Shown here: positions 57,388-64,000 of the stretch, piece after piece
How the letters are laid out: every line of letters starts with the position of its first letter
Numbering within the stretch: position 1 is the first letter of the stretch
Assembly: GCF_035594125.1 (NCBI RefSeq)
Contig: NC_087171.1
Span: forward strand, 14,351,767 to 14,415,766
Reading direction: 5' to 3'
DNA: 64,000 bases
Source of the DNA: Scylla paramamosain
Taxonomy: Eukaryota; Arthropoda; Malacostraca; Decapoda; Portunidae
The notes under the pieces: generated by a model
Told to the model about the DNA's origin: nothing
The model's input: the letters and a program-made list of their open reading frames with translations, nothing else
Database searches by the model: none
Program-made: the position numbers and the translations under genes

Positions 57388-57415
57388 CTTCTTCTTCTTC
57401 TTCTTCTTCTTCTTC
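57335..57415 (+). repeat. (GTT)n-(CTT)n compound repeat
   Basis: About 17 GTT units switch directly to about nine CTT units. Confidence 0.95.
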
Positions 57416-57985
57416 CTTCATTAGGTAAGTAGTAGTAGTGGTGTTCTTAGTGTTGTTGGTGTCCCGTATAAGCTAAGGACGGCAACAACAGTAACAACAA
57501 TAACAATGTACATAACAGTCCCGCGTTCCTCCGCCCTGGTACCACACAGCTTGCACACGTTCACCCAGCGAGCGTGTCCTCAGCAGGAGTGTCACAGGAG
57601 GTTCGTGATGGACCTTCGTTCATCACACACGTAATTCCTCGCCAGCAAGTATTCGTTAGTATATGAAACGGAAGACAGGTTTATTTTGTGTTCTTTGTTT
57701 AAATGTAAAGAGAATGGTGATAGTTTCTGTAGTTTCGTTAATCTTAAGTGATTATTTGCTTTTGTAGTGTTGTTCTATATGTATTCAGTTTTTTTTTTCT
57801 CTCTAGTGTATTTTTGTGTCATATGATGAATAATATTTAACCCATTTATCACTATAGACATTTCCAAACTATTGAAATCTATCGCTAGTTAGAATAGAGG
57901 AAATTGATATTAGATTGCAGCGAATGAATAACCTCAAAGAATTTCTAACACCAGGATTTCGGAGAGCATCATCATAAACTTAATA
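57416..57985. other. Unique sequence, no gene recognised
   Basis: AT-rich; nothing identified. Confidence 0.4.
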
Positions 57986-58037
57986 AAACCCTCCTGTGGC
58001 ATCCAGAATGTAAACCCTCCTGTGGCATCCAGAATGT
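57986..58037 (+). repeat. Perfect 26-bp tandem duplication
   Basis: Two identical copies of a unit starting AAACCCTCCTGTGGCATCC. No mismatch, so it is recent or a sequencing/assembly artefact. Confidence 0.97.
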
Positions 58038-59107
58038 AACGAAGCTGATGCCGTGTCACTGGACTTCCAAAAACTTGCCCTCTATGTCAGGCAGCGCATT
58101 CGTTTGTAAAGTGAGTGTGAATTCAGCAAGATTACCGCGTTTTATCATGAATTTTAATTAGGAAACGAGTTCAAGAGTGTTATCCAGTACCTGTTAAAAA
58201 TAAAAAGATATCATACCAGTGTTATAAGTAAAAGATATGTCTCATTGCTTCAGTCTTGCTTCCAAATCCTGAAATGTCACCTCTTCGCTACATTGCAAGA
58301 AGAAATTAAAGCTGAAGAAAGCCTTACTAAGCATTAATAATAAGTCGTTGCGGGCGTCTCCATGAGAAAAAAGATTCCTCTACAACCCCAACGCCCTCTC
58401 GTCACGTCCCTGCTGTGTGTCACCGAAGGCTTCACTAATCACGACTCACTCAGCAGCGTGCCTTGACTCACTCCTCGTTTTCCCAGCGTACACAGTTCGT
58501 CCATCATTATTGCGGAAGTGTGCCTTGGTGGAACGTACGCGTGTAGAGGTGGGCGGTGCACGGGAGAGGGAGAGGAGGGAAGGAAGGAAGGAAAGAAAGG
58601 AGGAAAAGATTGAACTTTGCTGCGCCACTGGTCAGGTTTGATGAGGTGGTTTTAAAAGAAAGTCGATAAAAAAGGACAGGAGTTTTCCATCTCCGAGGTT
58701 TTGTATAGATTTTTGTTGCATTATGGAGTCTATTATATAAAAAACCCTATTCTTCCTTCAACATTGAGGCATTGTGCGGTACGACTGGAAAAATCACCTG
58801 AAAAAGCATGTGTTTCTTTTCATGGTGCACTGTGTTGTAGGGACCTCAGGTTATGCTTGGTATTACTGTAGTGGCACTGGTTCGGGTTTGAGTTCGAACG
58901 CCCCAGTCTCGAAGGAGTGATGTCGTATTGTGGTTGGAATATATATAAACGAGACTCGCTTCCTGGTGGTTATTCAAGTAACGAGAGCATAGCACTGAAA
59001 GAGTGTCCGAAAACTTATAGGCATTAAAGAAGAAAATTCGTTTAGTAGTGAATGGCTTAAGTGTGATAACGTGTTCTTTGAATTTGTCTTTTCTCAACTT
59101 TTCATGG

Positions 59108-59110
<3 letters not shown>
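58038..59110. other. Unique sequence, no gene recognised
   Basis: Mixed composition with a GGAAGGAAGG patch near 58580. The 74-codon frame at 58417-58641 is unrecognised. Confidence 0.4.

Positions 59111-59166
<56 letters not shown>
59111..59166 (+). repeat. (CT)n microsatellite, about 28 units
   Basis: Perfect run. Confidence 0.97.
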
Positions 59167-59168
<2 letters not shown>

Positions 59169-59637
59169 CAGTGTAGGTAGGTACAGTCCCTCACGCAATC
59201 AAAGTGCATAAATCTTGCATGGTAATGGATGGTCGCCAATTCAGACACTCATCGTTACTCATCGAATACAAACACAAACACTTCCAAAGAGCCGCTTCAA
59301 ATAAACATGACGCCCCAACCTGATGAATTATTCTGCCTTTGTTAATAATTTAATGATCATCGTGACTCTTCTCAATACCCAGGTGAACCCTTACACGTGA
59401 ACTGGATCTCGGCATCTACTTTTTTTTTTTTTCCCACCTGGCAAATTGAAGGAGCTGGAGAAAGAGTGAACGTTCACTGATTGCTTAACCGATTGACTGA
59501 CTGATTGGTTGTTTATATTATTAGCTGCAAGAAGAGGAAGAAGAGGAGGACTACACAAAGAGAAAGAGGAAAGAGGAGGAAGTAGGAAGTTGGAAATAGG
59601 AGATATTATATTGTCACAAGGAGGAGGTGATGAGAGA

Positions 59638-59639
<2 letters not shown>
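59167..59639. other. Unique sequence, no gene recognised
   Basis: GACTGATTGACTG-like drift near 59490 and purine-rich DNA at 59525-59600. Confidence 0.4.

Positions 59640-59681
<42 letters not shown>
59640..59681 (+). repeat. (GT)n microsatellite, about 20 units
   Basis: Perfect run. Confidence 0.96.
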
Positions 59682-59683
<2 letters not shown>

Positions 59684-60124
59684 CAGGATGAAGGCACAAA
59701 GGGGTCAGGTAATTACAGGATTAGTACCAGTCTAGTGAGGGTGAGGTCAGGCCGTGGCAAGGCTCGGTGTGTGTGTCGGGGGGGGGAGCTGCTTGGTGGC
59801 ACGTAGTTTCAAAAGGTGACATGTATTTTTCACCTAGTTAAATTTTCAGGAGTAGTAAGTATTGTTGGAGTTTATTTGTCGATGCCTGGTGTGGATTTAG
59901 GTGGTGATGATAGTGGTGTGGTGTTGACTGGTGCTGGGTATTCTGAGCAGGAGCTACGTACATTCGTGGTGCGCTTGGCTCGTAACTCTCACGGTGTGGC
60001 TTTGATTCAGGGAAGCATTAAGAGTGTTTGTCTCGTGCTGGGTTAAGTCGATGGTCTCTTTGCCTGAGGATTAAAATTCGTGGCTTTCATGGTGGCGTTA
60101 TCATTTTTTTTTTTGAAGGCAATG
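59682..60124. other. GT-rich unique sequence, no gene recognised
   Basis: A G9 run occurs near 59778. The 76-codon frame at 59816-60046 reads MTCIFHLVKFSGVV onward; no domain, not accepted. Confidence 0.4.
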
Positions 60125-60398
<274 letters not shown>

Positions 60399-60784
60399 AA
60401 CCATTTACCGATTTTCTTTAAATCAGTTATTGAGAAAAAAAATATATATATGAATACCTACATTTTTTTGGTTTAATTTTTGGTTAATTTTCCTTAACAA
60501 TTCCTTTCCCATAACCAACTACAACTTTCTGGACAATTATTTTTGTTGTACCATCTCTTAAACACTTCTGTAACGTAGCGTAGACAAAAAAAACTTCCTA
60601 TTCTCTTTTTTTTTTTTCTTTTCTGCGTCTGTATAAGCATTATTTTTCACACTGCTCTGAATATTAAGAAAGGACAACCGTAGCAGTAAAAGGGGTAATC
60701 TGATAGTACCATACCTACCTCGTGTTCAATAGAGATAAGTTTTTATTTATGACATGTACAGGATAAGTATCAAGAGACTCGCTT

Positions 60785-60786
<2 letters not shown>
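60399..60786. other. AT-rich unique sequence, no gene recognised
   Basis: Nothing identified. Confidence 0.4.

Positions 60787-60846
<60 letters not shown>
60787..60846 (+). repeat. (CA)n microsatellite, about 30 units
   Basis: Perfect run. Confidence 0.97.
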
Positions 60847-60850
<4 letters not shown>

Positions 60851-61041
60851 TATACAAGTGTTTCTGAGCTGTGTAATTCGTCACAGCTTCACTGGAATGC
60901 GAAACGTACTTAATTCAATGCCATTTCAAGCGGTATTTCATGCATTTATATACTACTTATTCGTGAATGTAAAATGAGAAAACGCAGTCACGCAAGGAAG
61001 CATAAATGGTGTGAATACTTTGGTGTGTGAGTGTGTGTGTG

Positions 61042-61044
<3 letters not shown>

Positions 61045-61127
<83 letters not shown>

Positions 61128-61175
61128 GAATCAGTTTTGAAGATAACGTCCTTAGTAAAAGAAAAACGGTATTTT

Positions 61176-61238
<63 letters not shown>
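61045..61238. repeat. (GA)n and (CT)n inverted pair
   Basis: GA 61045-61124 and CT 61180-61238, complementary, about 55 bp apart. Confidence 0.97.
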
Positions 61239-61241
<3 letters not shown>

Positions 61242-61483
61242 AGTATATCTTTTTCTAATAAAAAATTCAAGGTTAAAAAAAAAAAGGACGCGAAAAAAAG
61301 CAAAGAAAAAAAAAAAACACGGGAGAGGGCAAACTGAAACATTATGGCCTTCTCTCCCACGCCTGTTGCTCCAGTCAGGAAGAAAACGACTTGGAGACGC
61401 TGTTTCAGTGACACCTTCGATCCAGTTGTTTATCACGAAACTATCAATCTTACTCGAAGTTTATTGTTTGTTTACCTGTCACA

Positions 61484-61518
<35 letters not shown>

Positions 61519-62749
61519 AGTAAGAACACTCATATGTCCACGTGATATTATCCACTGATGTGTGTGTGTGTGTGTGGCTAATGGGAGTCATGACACTAAA
61601 TAATAATGCAGCGTGTGAAAGAATGATCTCTTTAAGGCCGCCACTTTGCCTTGAAGCACGGCCTGCGCAGCGTGGAGGCGGGAGGGCCATTGCCAGCACA
61701 CTTTGCGAGGGCGATTAGTCTTCAACTTATACAGGTTATACTTCTCACCGAGGCTTTTTTTTTATTATTATTTTTGGTCTTTTCCTATCCAGTGTTAAAG
61801 TTCCCTTGAGTCACTTTCAGGATAATAGGTGCAGAATGTTTTTTTTTCTTCTTTTTTTCTTTTGTGTTGAGTCGATGGTAAACAGAGAAAGAATAAAAAG
61901 AACGAACGGTGTTTCGTTGTGAAAATATTCCGTCATTTGTGTCCTGTAATTTGTTGACGTAATGTATTTAATAAGGTGTTTTTTTTTTTTTTTTTGTAAG
62001 ATGTCAGTTTGATGTCTTCAACTACGTGACTATATACTCTATTAAGGAAGATTCTGTATTTAGCATTGTCTTTGTAATAACGGGAACAACACTTTCTGCC
62101 TTTTCATACTAGCAGATAAGGTCAGTGACTCAGGAACAAGTGGAAGTAGTGTAGTTTTCTTGGTTAAGCAAGAAAACAAGGAGTACATGACAGAATGTAT
62201 GCATTCTCCAAGAAGAAAACTCAATATACAAAACCCAAGAACTGTATTTGCTGTTGAAATTATACCTACTTCATTTGCTGTATTTCTTCCCCAGATGACA
62301 AGTATGTGGTATAACATTACGCTGCTTCGTTTCTCGCTGCCACCATAACTAAGAAACAGTTTGTCCTGTTCTCACGTTGCTGGCTGGCTTCTATCACAGA
62401 TTTATCGATGCATTTGTAAAAACTGCTCTGGTTTTTCAGTAGTTCAGGAAGATTGTGTTTGTTGCAGCTATAAATATTTTAATATTTTAGGTGCGAGAAG
62501 GAATGCTTACCAGGTGATTGGCGTTCATCGATTGCTTCACCAGAAGTTGAACTCGTTAAATTTGCTCCGAGTCGTGGCTGCTCAATACGATGAAGTATTG
62601 TAAGTAAGTATCCATAACAGAAACACGACAGCGTGGACTTAACCAAACACCATCAGGGGAATGTAGTGGAATTTCTCCGAGACAATTTAGGTGTTGTGGC
62701 ATCGAACGAGGTTGATATTCTCACTTAGATATTCATTAGGGCAAAATTA
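61239..62749. other. Unique sequence, no gene recognised
   Basis: Short CT (61489-61516) and GT (61560-61576) runs and several T homopolymers. Frames of 62-85 codons at 62060-62603 have balanced composition but no domain I recognise. Confidence 0.4.
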
Positions 62750-63000
62750 AGACAGTGGGAGACTAACGCTTGAAAAGAGAGGCTGTAAGTTCACGTAAAG
62801 AAAGTTTCTTTCTAAATTATGCAATTAAATTTCTCACTGAAAGATTAAAGACTAGAATTAGGCGAAGATCTCAGCAGGGTATTCAATTGTATATTTTAGA
62901 TAATGGGAGGTTGACGCATTGGAAAGATCGAACTGTAAATTCATTTCAAATAAAGCACCGTTGTAAATTATTCAGACACCAAACAATTGTAGCAGTTGTC
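62750..63000 (+). repeat. Diffuse duplication, about 148-bp spacing
   Basis: TGGGAGACTAACGCTTGAAA near 62756 pairs with TGGGAGGTTGACGCATTGGA near 62904. GGCTGTAAGTTCAC pairs with AACTGTAAATTCAT, and CTAAATTATGCA with GTAAATTATTCA. I estimate about 70% identity over the first 43 bp. Confidence 0.7.
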
Positions 63001-63775
63001 ATCTTCATGAATGTGCTCTTCTATTTTGGACTTTCTTCTGTCTTTCTTTCTTTTTTTTTTTCAGGAACGTTCAATTGCAGGCTTTAATTTATTTTTGTTG
63101 TCATTATTTTGTGCCCTTGACCAGTCACCTTCACGCATAAAAAATACAAAAAATACAGCAGTTATTCTGATTTAAACCTGGACTTGTTTTATGATGCCAC
63201 TCCTGTGTTGTGTGATAGCCGAACCGTGTATCCTTTCTTCTCTTCGAATACATTTATAGCACATCGGGTTCATCGAGTTGCGGTGTTTGTCGTTAGGTGA
63301 TACACGCACGTAAATGTGTTGTTTATAGTTTGCTGCAGTGATGTTTTGGGTGTACGTACATAGGAACACATTTGTAGAATGATGCACATGTCATTTAGGG
63401 GACCTTTGTTAACTTGTATTTTATACACTCTTCTATTTTGGATACCATAAAATAATAGATAAGTAAAATGAAGTAAAACGCAAATAAAATAAAAATGAGT
63501 AAAAGATGATGCAGATATGTTAATATATATGTTATTAACCTAACCCTTCATATTTTAAAGAGGTTTAAACTGAAAATAAAGCAAAAAATGAAGTTAAAAA
63601 TCAATTAAAAACAGCGAAAAAAGCGCTTTGCTCGTATTAATCGGTGCCATACGGCTCATTAATCTTTACACAGAGTCTTTAGCAAACCTGGTGAATGAAA
63701 AGGTAGGGAAAAAACTTTACTGCCGACTCAAAATGTTATGCCAAAGTTCCCCCTTGATTGCTGTGCGGCTTGCAG
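63001..63775. other. AT-rich unique sequence with splice-acceptor-like motifs
   Basis: A long T/C run ends in CAG near 63064 and another acceptor-like CTTGCAG ends at 63775. Between them nothing is recognised. Confidence 0.35.
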
Positions 63776-63781
63776 GTGACG

Positions 63782-64000
63782 ATGGCTTCCCTGACGCACA
63801 CCAAAGCGTTTAGCAATATAACTTTCCCCTCGGAGTTTTATTATGATGTGGAAGCGAAGGCGGCACTAGCAGTGGCGAGGACTGGTAGTGATGGTGGTGG
63901 TGGTGGTGGTGGTGGTGGTGGTACAGGGAAGCAATGTTGTCCAGTGGTGCAATATTTTAGAACGAAGCTCACATCCATCAGACTAAGGCTTCGATGGACA
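63782..64000 (+). CDS. Candidate first coding exon, partial, unknown product
   Basis: ATG at 63782 has A at -3 and G at +4, a strong start context. It sits six bases after a possible splice acceptor (CTTGCAG ending at 63775, with a moderate pyrimidine content before it). The frame stays open for all 73 codons to the window edge, starting MASLTHTKAFSNITFPSEF, with a run of ten glycines from a (GGT)n tract at 63894-63922. No family is recognised. Its composition before the glycine run is balanced, unlike repeat-driven frames elsewhere. An open run of this length is not rare by chance, so this is a candidate only; a splice donor could also end the exon earlier. Confidence 0.28.
   Translation, partial: MASLTHTKAFSNITFPSEFYYDVEAKAALAVARTGSDGGGGGGGGGGTGKQCCPVVQYFRTKLTSIRLRLRWT

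Overview
The window is eukaryotic, almost gene-free DNA, most likely from a decapod crustacean and possibly a brachyuran crab. Four things point there. Simple repeats are extremely dense: dozens of (GA/CT)n and (GT/CA)n tracts of 40-120 bp plus many trinucleotide arrays. There is an interstitial array of TTAGG, the arthropod telomere unit. One decayed LINE carries typical invertebrate reverse transcriptase motifs. There are no long coding frames, no operon-like packing and no bacterial signals. The taxonomic call is inference; no species marker was seen.

Layout. 0-8 kb: AT-rich unique DNA with long (GA)n, (CT)n and (GT)n tracts, two copies of a short inverted-repeat element, and a juxtaposed 3'/5' splice-site motif near 4.33 kb. 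8-19 kb: three diffuse tandem arrays with periods of about 134-155 bp (8.6, 12.2 and 17.9 kb) between purine-only or pyrimidine-only tracts. 19-31 kb: trinucleotide arrays, four inverted-repeat elements, more diffuse duplications (19.1, 22.1, 24.3, 27.0, 29.5 kb) and a minisatellite of about 30 bp at 28 kb. 31-41 kb: a GC-rich patch at 32.4 kb, three more inverted-repeat elements, and long purine-rich blocks at 33, 36 and 37 kb. 41.7-43.4 kb: a 5'-truncated, frameshifted LINE lying inside a (CT)n microsatellite. 43-51 kb: dense CT/GA/CCT tracts, the TTAGG array at 45.3-45.7 kb, GC-rich patches at 46.6-47.3 and 49.7-50.1 kb, and the last inverted-repeat copy at 50.1 kb. 51-64 kb: more simple repeats, diffuse duplications, a near-perfect (AT)n tract at 60.3 kb, and at the right edge a possible spliced first coding exon that runs off the window.

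Two patterns stand out. The first is a family of about 210-bp elements with terminal inverted repeats resembling GTATTCTGAAACGCTT: ten copies, five per orientation, in at least two subfamilies. It looks like a non-autonomous DNA transposon (MITE-like). The second is that stretches which at first look unique repeatedly turn out to be diffuse tandem duplications in unrelated sequences, many with periods of about 126-176 bp clustering near 145-150 bp. These were found by eye and need autocorrelation analysis. No genes act together here; the window reads as intergenic or long-intron DNA beside a possible gene beginning at the right end. Microsatellite boundaries are accurate to a few bases, and edges of diverged repeats to roughly 10-20 bases.
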